DNA from: Exiguobacterium acetylicum DSM 20416
GTDB lineage: Bacteria > Bacillota > Bacilli > Exiguobacteriales > Exiguobacteriaceae
DNA length: 64,000 nucleotides
Assembly: GCF_000702605.1 (NCBI RefSeq)
Contig: NZ_JNIR01000001.1
Coordinates: 672,501-736,500 of the forward strand
Direction of reading: 5' to 3'
The notes beneath the pieces were generated by a model that saw nothing but the letters and a program-made list of their open reading frames with translations, did not search any database and was not told where the DNA came from. A program made the position numbers and the translations under genes. Below are positions 24,872-35,332 of this stretch, piece after piece. Every line of letters starts with the position of its first letter. The stretch's first letter is position 1.

Positions 24872-26149
24872 ATGTTTTCAGAATTAACCCATTACGAAAC
24901 GCTCCGTCCGCTCATTGACCGGGCGGAGGAACAAATCGCCCCGTACGTCAAGAAAGCGCAAGAGGTCGCGGAATACAATCAATTCCGTGTCCTCGATGCG
25001 TTCCGACGTCACAAGGTCAGTGATTTTCACTTCATGCCGTCAACAGGGTACGGCTACAACGATGAAGGACGCGATACGCTCGAACGGATCTATGCCGATG
25101 TCTTCGGTGCGGAAGCCGGTCTTTGTCGTCCGCAAATCATCAGCGGAACCCATGCGATCGGTATCGCGTTGTTCGGTTTGTTATTGCCAGGAGACGAATT
25201 GCTCTATATCACAGGAAAACCATACGACACGCTTGAAGAGATCGTCGGAATTCGTGGTGACGGACGCGGTTCATTAAAGGAACTGGGCGTCCAGTATGAT
25301 GTCGTCGAGATGAAAAACGCCGAGACGATCGACGTACCGGCCGTTCTCGAACGGATCACACCGCAGACGAAGGTCGTCGGGATTCAGCGTTCAAAAGGGT
25401 ATGCGACGCGACGCAGTCTGCCGGTCAACGAGATCGGAGAAGCGATTGCCACCATCAAAGCTGTCCATCCGCACGTACTGATCTTCGTCGATAACTGCTA
25501 CGGTGAATTCGTCGAGACAATCGAACCGACGCACGTCGGGGCAGACTTGATGGCAGGGTCGTTGATTAAGAATCCGGGTGGTGGTCTTGCGAAGACTGGC
25601 GGTTATCTCGTCGGTCGAACGGACTTGATCGAACGGGCATCGTTCCGGATGACGACGCCAGGGATTGGCGCCGAAGCCGGTCCATCGTTATCCGCACTTC
25701 CGGATATGTATCAAGGTTTCTATATGGCACCACATACGGTGAGCCAAGCGTTGATGGGCGCGATGTTCACGTCGAGCATGCTCGGTCAGTTCGGCTTTGA
25801 TACGGCACCGCATCATACGGCAGAACGGACGGATTTGATTCAATCGGTTTCGTTCCATGCGCCGGAGCCGATGATTGCCTTCTGTCAAGCGATTCAAGCT
25901 GCTTCACCCGTCAATGCACATGCGTTACCGATTCCGGATTATATGCCGGGATATGCGGACGATGTCATCATGGCAGCAGGAACATTCGTACAAGGATCAT
26001 CGATTGAGTTGTCAGCGGATGGTCCGATCCGTGCGCCCTATACCGCGTACGTCCAAGGTGGTTTGACGTATAGCCACGTTAAGATTGCCATCATCTCAGC
26101 CGTCAATCACTTGATGGAAAAACAATTAATTCCAGAAAAAAACGTTTAA
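24872..26149 (+). CDS. ynbB: Methionine gamma-lyase family / aluminium resistance protein YnbB
   Basis: 425 residues, PLP-dependent fold type I enzyme. The N-terminal FHFMPSTGYGYNDEGRDTLE and the SLIKNPGGGLAKTGGYLVG segment (PLP-lysine region near 235) are characteristic of the YnbB family. The biochemical role is not established despite the aluminium-resistance name. Translationally close to hflX. Confidence 0.9.
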   Translation: MFSELTHYETLRPLIDRAEEQIAPYVKKAQEVAEYNQFRVLDAFRRHKVSDFHFMPSTGYGYNDEGRDTLERIYADVFGAEAGLCRPQIISGTHAIGIALFGLLLPGDELLYITGKPYDTLEEIVGIRGDGRGSLKELGVQYDVVEMKNAETIDVPAVLERITPQTKVVGIQRSKGYATRRSLPVNEIGEAIATIKAVHPHVLIFVDNCYGEFVETIEPTHVGADLMAGSLIKNPGGGLAKTGGYLVGRTDLIERASFRMTTPGIGAEAGPSLSALPDMYQGFYMAPHTVSQALMGAMFTSSMLGQFGFDTAPHHTAERTDLIQSVSFHAPEPMIAFCQAIQAASPVNAHALPIPDYMPGYADDVIMAAGTFVQGSSIELSADGPIRAPYTAYVQGGLTYSHVKIAIISAVNHLMEKQLIPEKNV

Positions 26150-26210
26150 TACTAGAATATCTCGTGAAAAGACCTCTGAACGACTTCATGTAAAGTGATT
26201 AAAAAAGTTG

Positions 26211-26227
26211 TGTTAACTTTTCTTACA
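26211..26227 (+). promoter_or_regulatory. GlnR/TnrA operator upstream of glnRA
   Basis: TGTTA-ACTTTTC-TTACA is a perfect match to the TGTNA-N7-TNACA consensus. It lies four bases upstream of the -35 element. Confidence 0.9.
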
Positions 26228-26231
26228 TCGC

Positions 26232-26261
26232 TTGACAAGTTGCCTGACAGAGGTTTATTCT
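26232..26261 (+). promoter_or_regulatory. glnRA promoter
   Basis: TTGACA (26232-26237), an 18-bp spacer, then TATTCT (26256-26261), immediately downstream of the GlnR box. Confidence 0.65.
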
Positions 26262-26289
26262 CATGGAGTAAGGAAAAAGGAGGAACCAC

Positions 26290-26688
26290 ATGGCAGACTC
26301 ATCACGCCAGTCCAAGCCACTATTTCCCATCGGAGTCGTTCAAGAGTTGACCGCGTTATCTGCCCGCCAGATCCGATACTACGAAGAACAGGGACTGATC
26401 AAGCCGGAGCGGACAGAGACGAAACGTCGCCTCTATTCGTTCAACGATGTCGATCGCCTGTTGTCGATTAAGGAATACCTGGATCAGGGACTGAATATCG
26501 CAGGGATCAAATTGATTTTTGAAAACGATCTCGTCAAACGCGAACGCGTTGCGGAGAGCGTCGTCGAGACGCGCCCGGAATTATCTGACGGCGAATTGTA
26601 TAAACTCCTGAAAAATGAATTGAAGGAAGCAGGACGACATGGAAAGACGTCGCTTATACAAGGTGAGCTCGGGCGTTTCTTCAAGTAA
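26290..26688 (+). CDS. glnR: MerR-family nitrogen repressor GlnR
   Basis: 132 residues. MerR-type winged helix (GVVQELTALSARQIRYYEEQGLI at about 17-39, then RLYSFNDVDRLLSIKEYL) and a short C-terminal tail as in GlnR, which senses feedback-inhibited glutamine synthetase. AAAGGAGG precedes the ATG. First gene of glnRA, with its own operator site upstream. Confidence 0.95.
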   Translation: MADSSRQSKPLFPIGVVQELTALSARQIRYYEEQGLIKPERTETKRRLYSFNDVDRLLSIKEYLDQGLNIAGIKLIFENDLVKRERVAESVVETRPELSDGELYKLLKNELKEAGRHGKTSLIQGELGRFFK

Positions 26689-26733
26689 GGACCTGTAACC
26701 ATATAAAAACGAATCGGAGAGGGGATTTGTCAC

Positions 26734-28080
26734 ATGACACGTCGCAACATTACACGAGAAGACATTTTGAAAATCGCTAAAGCTGAGGATGTACGCTTCA
26801 TTCGCTTACAGTTCACAGATATCCTCGGAACGATCAAGAACGTTGAGATTCCAGTAAGCCAATTGGAAAAAGCACTTGATAACAAAATGATGTTCGATGG
26901 TTCATCGATCGAAGGATTCGTCCGAATCGAAGAATCAGATATGTATCTCTTCCCAGACTTAAACACATGGGTCGTCTTCCCATGGACAGAAGATGGAACA
27001 GGGAAAGTTGCACGTTTAATCTGTGACATCCACAATCCGGATGGCACGCCGTTCGCAGGAGACCCACGTGGTCAGCTCAAACGGGTACTTAAAGAGATGG
27101 AAGAACTCGGTTTCTCATCATTCAACGTTGGACCAGAGCCAGAATTCTTCCTCTTCAAGAAAGATGAAAAAGGTCGTCCGACACTTGAATTGAACGACCA
27201 AGGTGGATACTTCGACCTCGCACCAGTCGACCTCGGCGAAAACTGCCGTAAAGAGATTGTCATCGAGCTCGAGAACATGGGCTTTGAAATCGAAGCATCA
27301 CACCACGAAGTCGCACCAGGTCAACATGAAATCGACTTCAAATATGCCGATGCGATCACGACTGCGGATAACATCCAAACGTTCAAACTCGTCGTCAAGA
27401 CGATTGCTGCGAAGCACAACTTGCACGCGACATTCATGCCAAAACCACTCTTCGGTGTCAACGGATCAGGAATGCACGCGAACATGTCGCTCTTCAAAGG
27501 CAACGAGAACGTCTTCTTCGATGAAAGCAACGAAGATATGCAATTGTCGGATGATGCACGTGCTTTCACGGCAGGTATCCTCAAACACGCTCGTGCGTTC
27601 ACAGCGGTTTGTAACCCGACAGTCAACTCTTACAAACGTCTTGTTCCTGGCTACGAAGCACCTTGCTACGTCGCATGGTCAGCACGTAACCGTTCACCAC
27701 TCGTCCGTGTTCCTGCAGCACGTGGACTCTCGACTCGGATCGAAGTCCGTTCAGTCGACCCAGCAGCGAACCCGTACCTCGCGCTTGCGACATTGCTCGC
27801 TTCAGGTCTTGACGGAATCAAGAACAACTTGAAAGCACCGGCTCCAATCGATCGTAACATCTACGTCATGGACAAACCGGAACGTGTTGCAAACGGAATT
27901 GATGATCTTCCATCAACACTCAGCCACGCACTCGAAGTCTTGAAAGCGGATGACGTCGTCATGCACGCTCTCGGCGATCACATCGCAGAGCACTTCGTTG
28001 AATTGAAAGAAATCGAATGGGATATGTTCCGGACGCAAGTCACGGAATGGGAACGCGATCAGTACATGGTCTTGTTCTAA
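26734..28080 (+). CDS. glnA: Glutamine synthetase, type I-alpha
   Basis: 448 residues. [14 protein letters not shown], the beta-grasp [20 protein letters not shown], the ATP-loop [12 protein letters not shown] and [17 protein letters not shown] are all GS signatures. There is no adenylylation-tyrosine segment, as expected for the Bacillus I-alpha type regulated by feedback inhibition with GlnR. Makes glutamine from glutamate and ammonia. Confidence 0.98.
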   Translation: MTRRNITREDILKIAKAEDVRFIRLQFTDILGTIKNVEIPVSQLEKALDNKMMFDGSSIEGFVRIEESDMYLFPDLNTWVVFPWTEDGTGKVARLICDIHNPDGTPFAGDPRGQLKRVLKEMEELGFSSFNVGPEPEFFLFKKDEKGRPTLELNDQGGYFDLAPVDLGENCRKEIVIELENMGFEIEASHHEVAPGQHEIDFKYADAITTADNIQTFKLVVKTIAAKHNLHATFMPKPLFGVNGSGMHANMSLFKGNENVFFDESNEDMQLSDDARAFTAGILKHARAFTAVCNPTVNSYKRLVPGYEAPCYVAWSARNRSPLVRVPAARGLSTRIEVRSVDPAANPYLALATLLASGLDGIKNNLKAPAPIDRNIYVMDKPERVANGIDDLPSTLSHALEVLKADDVVMHALGDHIAEHFVELKEIEWDMFRTQVTEWERDQYMVLF

Positions 28081-28088
28081 TCCAACTT

Positions 28089-28124
28089 AAGCACTTCTGG
28101 ACTTCTGTCCGGAAGTGCTTTTTT
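28089..28124 (+). terminator. Terminator of glnRA
   Basis: The hairpin aagcacttctgga / tccggaagtgctt is followed by six T. Confidence 0.9.
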
Positions 28125-28196
28125 CATGTCCGCGACAGGGAATGAGTCGAGGATGTGGAAAGATACAAGAGTACAAAGAAAGGGAGACGATACATC

Positions 28197-28418
28197 ATGA
28201 AAAAAGGATATGAAGGCAAAGAAATCACGGTCTATTTTGATTCGGAAGTCTGCATTCACTCTGGTCATTGTGTACAAAGTCTACCAACTGTCTTTGATGT
28301 CAAACGACGTCCGTGGATTGAAGCGGACGGGGCACCGGTGGAAGACGTAATGCGGGTCGTCGACGGTTGTCCGAGCGGCGCCTTATCTTACGAACGGAGG
28401 GAAACAAATGGAGCTTAA
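28197..28418 (+). CDS. YjdI-like (4Fe-4S)-binding mono-cluster protein
   Basis: 73 residues. CIHSGHCVQSLPTVFD and CPSGALSYE match the divergent YjdI/Fer4_19 family. Only three cysteines are visible, which is usual for the family, so the fourth cluster ligand is unclear. GGGAG nine bases before this ATG sets the start, 42 bp inside a longer frame. It overlaps the next gene (YjdJ-like acetyltransferase) by 11 bp, as in the conserved yjdI-yjdJ pair. Confidence 0.8.
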   Translation: MKKGYEGKEITVYFDSEVCIHSGHCVQSLPTVFDVKRRPWIEADGAPVEDVMRVVDGCPSGALSYERRETNGA

Positions 28419-28683
28419 ACGAGCAGAACGTAAAATCGAAGCCCATCACGAGGGTGCAGTCATCGGGGAAATCACCTACAGCGACACGAACAACGGCATG
28501 TGGATCATCGATCACACATACGTCGATCCCGCGCACCGGAATCAACAGATCGGGGAACAACTCGTTGCCGAGATCGTCAACTGGGCACGCGAAGCAAACG
28601 TCAAGCTATTGCCGTTATGTCCCTTTGCGAAAAAAGAGTTTGAACAACAGCCTTCCTATCAGGATGTACAAGCGAATACGTGA
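28408..28683 (+). CDS. Small GNAT-like N-acetyltransferase (YjdJ-like)
   Basis: 91 residues, the shortened GNAT fold of the YjdJ/NATD1 group: WIIDHTYVDPAHRNQQIGEQLV is the acetyl-CoA-binding segment (pattern RxQxIG) and LLPLCPFAKKEFE closes the fold. The substrate is unknown. Translated with the upstream Fe-S protein. Confidence 0.8.
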   Translation: MELKRAERKIEAHHEGAVIGEITYSDTNNGMWIIDHTYVDPAHRNQQIGEQLVAEIVNWAREANVKLLPLCPFAKKEFEQQPSYQDVQANT

Positions 28684-28687
28684 ACAC

Positions 28688-28727
28688 AAAAATCTCCTCT
28701 AGTCTCTTAAGACTAGAGGAGATTTTT
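28688..28727. terminator. Bidirectional terminator
   Basis: Long hairpin (aatctcctctagtc / gactagaggagatt) flanked by A and T runs, between converging genes. Confidence 0.9.
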
Positions 28728-28731
28728 TAAA

Positions 28732-28908
28732 TCATTGTTTATGATCCCTGATTTTCATTTTGCGAGAAACCATCATCGCACCGAAATAGGCGACGACGTA
28801 CAGCACGATCAGTCCTTGTTTTAGCATATAAGGTAGATCCATTTGACTCGCGATTATAAAAATGGCGCACAGCAATATCAAATAGGGTATAAACCGCTTA
28901 TTTGGCAT
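28732..28908 (-). CDS. Small membrane protein of unknown function
   Basis: 58 residues with two hydrophobic stretches (FIPYLILLCAIFIIAS and GLIVLYVVAYFGAMMV) and a basic C terminus (SRKMKIRDHKQ). AAAGGAGG eight bases before the ATG of MPNKRF sets the start inside a longer frame. No family recognised. Confidence 0.6.
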   Translation of the reverse strand: MPNKRFIPYLILLCAIFIIASQMDLPYMLKQGLIVLYVVAYFGAMMVSRKMKIRDHKQ

Positions 28909-29000
28909 ATCAGGACCTCCTTTACTATCCATTTATTTCTATTTAAGGATAGCACAAGATGGATATCAAATTGTGCTACATAAAAGAAATAGTAGATTTG

Positions 29001-29326
29001 TTATAGATACAATCGTAGAAACGCCATCGTGACAACACCAGTCACGACCGTCCAGGATAAACTTTTACTGAAAATCGCGACCGCCATGGTCGGTAATGCT
29101 GCGAAGACATGAAGCGTCGAAACCGTCGGAAACGCCTCATCTTGAGCGATGAGGAGATTTTGAAAGAAGAGGGCACCAAGCAGACAGACTGGAATGAACG
29201 AGAGCCATTCTGTTACGAGGCGCGGTAACGTCAGTCCATGAAGGACGAGAAACGGTAAGACGCGTGGAATCCAAGTGACGAGTCCACAAGCTAAAAAAGA
29301 GCAATTAATTCTGGGCGGATTTCCAT
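29001..29326 (-). pseudogene. azlD: AzlD family branched-chain amino acid transporter subunit, frameshifted
   Basis: The gene would start at ATG 29326 (MEIRPELIALF), overlapping azlC by 22 bp as is usual, but meets TAG after 11 codons. One base is missing in a run of six T (29293-29298). With seven T the frame continues as LACGLVTWIPRVLPFLVLH and on to the stop at 29001, a full-length AzlD of about 108 residues with the expected membrane segments. Either a sequencing error, a recent mutation, or slippage at T6 followed by a stop. AzlC and AzlD together export branched-chain amino acids or analogues. Confidence 0.85.
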
Positions 29327-30006
29327 CGTGTGATCACGACTCCTATACTTGCACCACCGAGCGTCGCGCAAAGAACGGCGACTTCTGGAGAAAAGTAGCG
29401 CATGGTTATGTAAAGCAATAGTAAGACAATCAGTAAAAGAAAACTATTCACGGCAATACGGGAACGTTCCCCTTCAAACTGTAAGTATAATAAGCCGATG
29501 AACATCGCTGTCAGGGCAAAATCGAGACCGAAGCGCTCGGGATCAGGGAACCAGCTGCCAACAAGGGCGCCGAGAACGGTTGCGACGATCCAACTAAAGT
29601 AAGCAGTCAGATTCAAGCCATGCATAAACGACGGGGAGAGCTTCCCTTTTTGGGCAGTATTCATCGCGACAGCGAACGACTCATCCGTCAGTAGCGTTCC
29701 AGTACCGAGGCGGTCGCGGAGATGGCGTGTCTCGACATGTGGCGCAAGCGTCAGACTCATTAACAAGTGCCTGAGATTGACGATGAACGTCGTCAGAATG
29801 ATGGCAGAAGCAGGACTATTTAATAGTAAGAGACTCGTGATGATGAACTGAGCGGCGCCGGCATAGATGAAGACGGACATGAATCCGACTTCAAGAGGGG
29901 ATAAGCCGGAGGCACGACCGACGATCCCGGCTGAGAAGCCGATGCCGATATATCCGAGGACAGTGGGTAGACAGGCACGGACACCTGCTTGAAAGGCTGA
30001 TGACAT
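29305..30006 (-). CDS. azlC: AzlC family branched-chain amino acid exporter, large subunit
   Basis: 233 residues with about seven membrane segments. The N-terminal GVRACLPTVLGYIGIGFSAG and the NLRHLLMSLTLAPH segment are AzlC signatures. GAGGAGG precedes the ATG. Works with AzlD, whose gene overlaps downstream but is frameshifted here; without AzlD the exporter is probably inactive. Confidence 0.92.
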   Translation of the reverse strand: MSSAFQAGVRACLPTVLGYIGIGFSAGIVGRASGLSPLEVGFMSVFIYAGAAQFIITSLLLLNSPASAIILTTFIVNLRHLLMSLTLAPHVETRHLRDRLGTGTLLTDESFAVAMNTAQKGKLSPSFMHGLNLTAYFSWIVATVLGALVGSWFPDPERFGLDFALTAMFIGLLYLQFEGERSRIAVNSFLLLIVLLLLYITMRYFSPEVAVLCATLGGASIGVVITRWKSAQN

Positions 30007-30159
30007 TCGAATCCTCCTCTTTTTTTAGAGCATAGCATTCATGCGGGATATCGTCACCAACTGGTCAATATTTTCATCATTTTTTCGACATATTCGACTT
30101 GATTTGGTGGTAAAGTCTAAGTGGTACGGCAAAATCAGTTAGGTAAAGGAGCGTTTTTC

Positions 30160-31128
30160 ATGCACAAATTAATGGAAGATTCAAACCGGTTCGTTTCAGA
30201 CATGGTCGACGGACTCGTACTAGCTCACCCTGATTTGTATAAAAAGGTCGAAGGGGTCAATGTCGTCGCGCGGAAAGTGCCGCTTGACGGAAAAGTTGGT
30301 CTTGTCTCTGGTGGGGGAAGTGGGCATGAACCGGCGCACGCGGGATTCGTTGGTGACGGTATGCTTGCTGCGGCTGTTTGTGGAGAAGTCTTCACGTCAC
30401 CGACACCGGACATGGTGCTTGAAGGCATCAAAGCAGCCCATGGTGGAAAAGGTGTGTTACTCGTCGTCAAGAACTACTCGGGTGACGTCATGAACTTCGA
30501 TATGGCGAAGGAACTCGCTGAACTCGAGGACATCGAAGTCGACACGGTCATCGTCAATGATGACATTGCTATCAAAAAAGAGGAAGACCGTCGTGGTGTC
30601 GCGGGAACCGTCTTCGTCCATAAGATTGCTGGTGCTGCAGCTGCAGATGGAAAATCACTGAGTGAAGTCAAGGCAGTCGCAGAAAAAGTCATCCAGGGCG
30701 TTCGTTCGATCGGAATGGCACTCTCGCCATGTTACATGCCGGAGAGTGGCAAGCCAGGTTTTGAGTTGCATGATGACGAGATGGAAATCGGAATCGGGAT
30801 CCATGGTGAAAAAGGACTTGAACGAAAAGCGGTCGCTTCCGTTGATGCGATCGTTAAAGAGTTGCTCGATCGTCTGACGAAAGAGGTACCAGACAAAAAA
30901 GTCGCCGTCATGGTGAACGGAATGGGTGGAACACCAGAATCCGAACTGTATATCACGTATAAATACGTTGCGGAAGAACTTCAGGCGCATGGGTACGAGA
31001 TTGCCCGTTCGTTCGTCGGAAACTATATGACGTCGCTCGAGATGCACGGATTCTCAATCACGCTCTTACCAGTGGATGATGAACTGCTTGGTTATCTCGA
31101 TGCAGAAACGAAAGCGATTGGATTCTAA
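30160..31128 (+). CDS. dhaK: Dihydroxyacetone kinase subunit DhaK (PTS-dependent)
   Basis: 322 residues. The family N terminus (ANxxV-type start MHKLMEDSNRFVSDMVDGL), GLVSGGGSGHEPAHAGFVG, and the substrate-binding His in IGIGIHGEKGLER mark it as DhaK, which binds dihydroxyacetone covalently through that His. AAAGGAG eight bases before this ATG sets the start, 39 bp inside a longer frame. First gene of dhaKLM. Confidence 0.95.
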   Translation: MHKLMEDSNRFVSDMVDGLVLAHPDLYKKVEGVNVVARKVPLDGKVGLVSGGGSGHEPAHAGFVGDGMLAAAVCGEVFTSPTPDMVLEGIKAAHGGKGVLLVVKNYSGDVMNFDMAKELAELEDIEVDTVIVNDDIAIKKEEDRRGVAGTVFVHKIAGAAAADGKSLSEVKAVAEKVIQGVRSIGMALSPCYMPESGKPGFELHDDEMEIGIGIHGEKGLERKAVASVDAIVKELLDRLTKEVPDKKVAVMVNGMGGTPESELYITYKYVAEELQAHGYEIARSFVGNYMTSLEMHGFSITLLPVDDELLGYLDAETKAIGF

Positions 31129-31152
31129 TTCAGATAAACGGGGTGTACAAAG

Positions 31153-31755
31153 ATGAAGTTGACGACGGAACAGTTACGAAGCGCGCTCATTAAAGCAGCG
31201 GAACAGATCGAACAGCACAAGGATGAATTGACGGACCTTGACCGGGAAATCGGCGATGGGGACCACGGAATCAATATGTCACGCGGCTTCCAAGCAGTCC
31301 AAAAGACGTTAGAAGAACACGGTGAATATGAGGACTTAGGGGCTTTATCGAAAGAAGTCGGGATGACGCTGATCAAGACGGTCGGTGGAGCATCCGGTCC
31401 TTTATACGGAACAGCCTTCGTTAAGTTCGCTGGTGCGTTCAAAGGGAAAACGGAAGTCGAAGGTGCGGAACTCGCGGATGCTTTTCATGAAGCGACGGAA
31501 GGCATCAAATCGCGTGGAAAATCGGAATTCGGTCAAAAGACGATGGTCGATATCTGGACACCGTTCCAAGAGGCGCTCTCGCAAGAAGGGGATTTGAAAG
31601 CGGCAATCGATCAAGCGCTTGCTGATACGAAAGCGCGTATCGCAACGAAAGGGCGCGCGTCTTACTTCGGTGAAGCGACGGAAGGCGTCCAGGACCCAGG
31701 TAGTCTATCGAGTGCGTTGTTACTCGGCGAAATCGCGGAGGTGCTTCATGGTTAA
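31153..31755 (+). CDS. dhaL: Dihydroxyacetone kinase ADP-binding subunit DhaL
   Basis: 200 residues. The Mg-ADP motif REIGDGDHGINMSRGF (about 35-50) and GGASGPLYGTAF are DhaL signatures. DhaL holds a permanently bound ADP that is rephosphorylated by DhaM and donates to DHA on DhaK. 24 bp after dhaK; overlaps dhaM by 8 bp. Confidence 0.95.
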   Translation: MKLTTEQLRSALIKAAEQIEQHKDELTDLDREIGDGDHGINMSRGFQAVQKTLEEHGEYEDLGALSKEVGMTLIKTVGGASGPLYGTAFVKFAGAFKGKTEVEGAELADAFHEATEGIKSRGKSEFGQKTMVDIWTPFQEALSQEGDLKAAIDQALADTKARIATKGRASYFGEATEGVQDPGSLSSALLLGEIAEVLHG

Positions 31756-32116
31756 TCTTGTACTCGTTTCCCATAGTGAAAAACTTGCGACTGGACTAAA
31801 GGAACTGTTAGCAGAGATGGCGCCGGATACGCCAGTCTTAGTAGCGGCAGGTCTTGAGGACGGTAGCATTGGAACGGACGCGACGCGAATCGAAGAAACA
31901 CTAAATACACTGGACGATGATGGAGTCGTCTTAACGGATATCGGTTCTGCGACTATGAACACGGAATTGGCCCTTGAACTATATAGTGGCGAACGGACAG
32001 TTCGGTTTATCGACGCACCACTCGTCGAAGGCGCGTTTTTAGCAGCTGTTCTTAGCGGGCAGTCGAAATCCGTTGATGAGATTGAAGACGGATTGAAAAA
32101 AGAGTTTAGCAAATAA
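31748..32116 (+). CDS. dhaM: Dihydroxyacetone kinase phosphotransfer subunit DhaM (single EIIA domain)
   Basis: 122 residues, EIIA-mannose-like fold. The phosphorylated His lies near residue 9 in VLVSHSEKL; DGVVLTDIGSATMNTELA follows. The short form lacks the fused HPr and EI domains of enterobacterial DhaM, as in other Firmicutes, so phosphate should come from general HPr. The start ATG lies within the end of dhaL, coupling the two. Confidence 0.93.
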   Translation: MVNLVLVSHSEKLATGLKELLAEMAPDTPVLVAAGLEDGSIGTDATRIEETLNTLDDDGVVLTDIGSATMNTELALELYSGERTVRFIDAPLVEGAFLAAVLSGQSKSVDEIEDGLKKEFSK

Positions 32117-32122
32117 GGATCA

Positions 32123-32152
32123 AATCCCCTTTGCTTCAATGCAATGGGGATT
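32123..32152 (+). terminator. Probable terminator of dhaKLM
   Basis: The hairpin aatcccc / ggggatt is followed by a weak T tract (tcttt). Confidence 0.6.
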
Positions 32153-32248
32153 CTTTCATATCTGAATGAAATGGTGCTATGAAAATTGTTATCATAATGC
32201 ATGTACATAAATAGGACAGTAATAGAATGTAAAGAATGAGGTGAGTTC

Positions 32249-32662
32249 TTGAGTTATACGTTAAGGAAAGCAGACACTGAAATCAAAAAGCGGACATTCA
32301 TCCCCTTATTATTACTGGCTGATGAATCTATCGATAAGATTTATGAATATTTACCTAACGGTGACCTGTATTATCTCGAAGATTCATCTGGGAATGTAGT
32401 GGGTGTTATTGTTATGACCAAAATTAATCAAGATACAATGGAAATAAAAAACGTCGCCATCAAAAAAGAACAACAGGGTCAAGGGTTAGGAAAGAGGATC
32501 ATCTCATTAACGCTCGAACAATATAAGGAACAAGAGTATCATCATTTCATCGTAGGAACGGCTAATTCGAGTATTGATAATTTAGCTTTCTACCAAAAGC
32601 TTGGTTTCCGGCTATACGATATAAAAAAAGATTTTTTTCGGTCGTATCCAGAGGAAATCTGA
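32249..32662 (+). CDS. GNAT family N-acetyltransferase
   Basis: 137 residues. The acetyl-CoA motif IKKEQQGQGLGKRII (about 70-84) and the terminal NLAFYQKLGFRLYDIKKDFF are GNAT signatures. Starts with TTG after GAGGTGAG. The gene and its flanks (about 32.15-32.86 kb) are visibly more AT-rich than their neighbours, which suggests later acquisition. Substrate unknown. Confidence 0.85.
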   Translation: MSYTLRKADTEIKKRTFIPLLLLADESIDKIYEYLPNGDLYYLEDSSGNVVGVIVMTKINQDTMEIKNVAIKKEQQGQGLGKRIISLTLEQYKEQEYHHFIVGTANSSIDNLAFYQKLGFRLYDIKKDFFRSYPEEI

Positions 32663-32856
32663 GAGAACGGAATATAGGCGATCGACATGATCATGCTAGA
32701 GAAAAATGAGTGATCCACATTATAAATGGAAAGGAATACATGTGAACTCCTCTATGCGAAAGAGTAGCACAAAGAATTATGATGTATGTGCTGAGGCGTT
32801 TGGTGTTAGAAAAATGACTTTAAAAATGACTTTATTGTAGTTTTTATAAGACAGTG

Positions 32857-32889
32857 AAAACCCGGTCCCTCTGCAAAAGGGACCGGGTC
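32857..32889 (-). terminator. Terminator of glpFK
   Basis: The hairpin acccggtccc / gggaccgggt is followed by TTTT on the minus strand, after glpK. Confidence 0.85.
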
Positions 32890-32896
32890 AATTGTT

Positions 32897-34426
<1,530 letters not shown>

Positions 34427-34442
34427 TTAGTGAGATGTGATC

Positions 34443-35144
34443 TTAGTAGATCAATTGATAGATGAACACGGCAATCGCTCCACCGATGATCGGACCGACG
34501 ACAGGAATCCATGAATAGCCCCAGTCAGATGAACCTTTATTCGGAATCGGTAGGATAGCGTGCGCGATACGCGGTCCAAGGTCACGAGCCGGGTTGATGG
34601 CATACCCTGTTGTACCACCGAGCGAGAGACCGATGACGACGACGAGTAAACCGACGATGAGTGGTTTTAAGCCATCTCCGAACGTTGTTAAACCAAGTGC
34701 CAAGATACCGAAGACGAGAACAAATGTCCCGATGATCTCAGAAATCAAGTTCGACGGCGTATGACGAATCGCTGGACCTGTTGCGAACACACCGAGTTTT
34801 GCAGCTTGATCATCAGTCGCTTCAAAATGTTTCATGTAATGAAGCCAAACGAGAATGGCGCCGATGAAAGCTCCGACAAGTTGTCCGGCAATGTAGATCG
34901 GAACGTCTGCCCACGGTAGGTCAGAGTTCAAAGCAAGTGCAATCGTCAATGCGGGGTTCAAGTGTGCTCCACTTTCAGCAGCGACGAATGCTGCTGTCAT
35001 GACGGCAAGACCCCAAGCGAATGTGATGACGATCCATCCGCTGTTTTCCGATTTCGTCTTTTTCAAGACGACACCGGCGACGACTCCATCCCCGAGCAGG
35101 ATGAGGATCATCGTACCGATCATTTCCAATACAAAGTTATTCAT
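34443..35144 (-). CDS. glpF: Glycerol uptake facilitator (aquaglyceroporin)
   Basis: 233 residues with six membrane segments and both aquaporin half-helices: HLNPALT and [13 protein letters not shown]. The Arg of the second motif and surrounding small residues fit a glycerol channel. GGGAGGG precedes the ATG. First gene of glpFK. Confidence 0.95.
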   Translation of the reverse strand: MNNFVLEMIGTMILILLGDGVVAGVVLKKTKSENSGWIVITFAWGLAVMTAAFVAAESGAHLNPALTIALALNSDLPWADVPIYIAGQLVGAFIGAILVWLHYMKHFEATDDQAAKLGVFATGPAIRHTPSNLISEIIGTFVLVFGILALGLTTFGDGLKPLIVGLLVVVIGLSLGGTTGYAINPARDLGPRIAHAILPIPNKGSSDWGYSWIPVVGPIIGGAIAVFIYQLIY

Positions 35145-35206
35145 GCAAAAACCCTCCCTTTGGATTAAAGCAGATAATGGCCTTTCTACTTTAAATTACT
35201 CCGAAT

Positions 35207-35220
35207 TGAGAACGTTTTCA
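35207..35220 (-). promoter_or_regulatory. cre site (CcpA operator) over the glpF promoter
   Basis: On the minus strand TGAAAACGTTCTCA matches the cre consensus TGWAANCGNTNWCA exactly. It overlaps the probable -35 (TTGAAA, 35216-35221; TAATTT follows after 17 bp), so CcpA should repress glpFK when better sugars are present. Confidence 0.8.
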
Positions 35221-35295
35221 ATACATATAATTGAAATATAGGAATGGAAATTTTTTATTTTGATGTTTAAAGATACGAAAAAGTGGATAAGAAAA

Positions 35296-35332
35296 CACCT
35301 CATTCTGCTTGCAAGCAAGCAAAAGAGGTGTT
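35296..35332 (-). terminator. Terminator of the DUF2227 gene
   Basis: The hairpin aacacctc / gaggtgtt encloses a cttgcaagcaag stem and is followed on the minus strand by TTTTCTT. The stop codon lies at its edge. Confidence 0.75.

Noticed and set aside
32742-32840. 32-codon GTG frame with a GGAAAGGA upstream
   Set aside because: The spacing is acceptable, but the product has no feature of note and lies in AT-rich DNA with a direct repeat; not enough support to call a gene.
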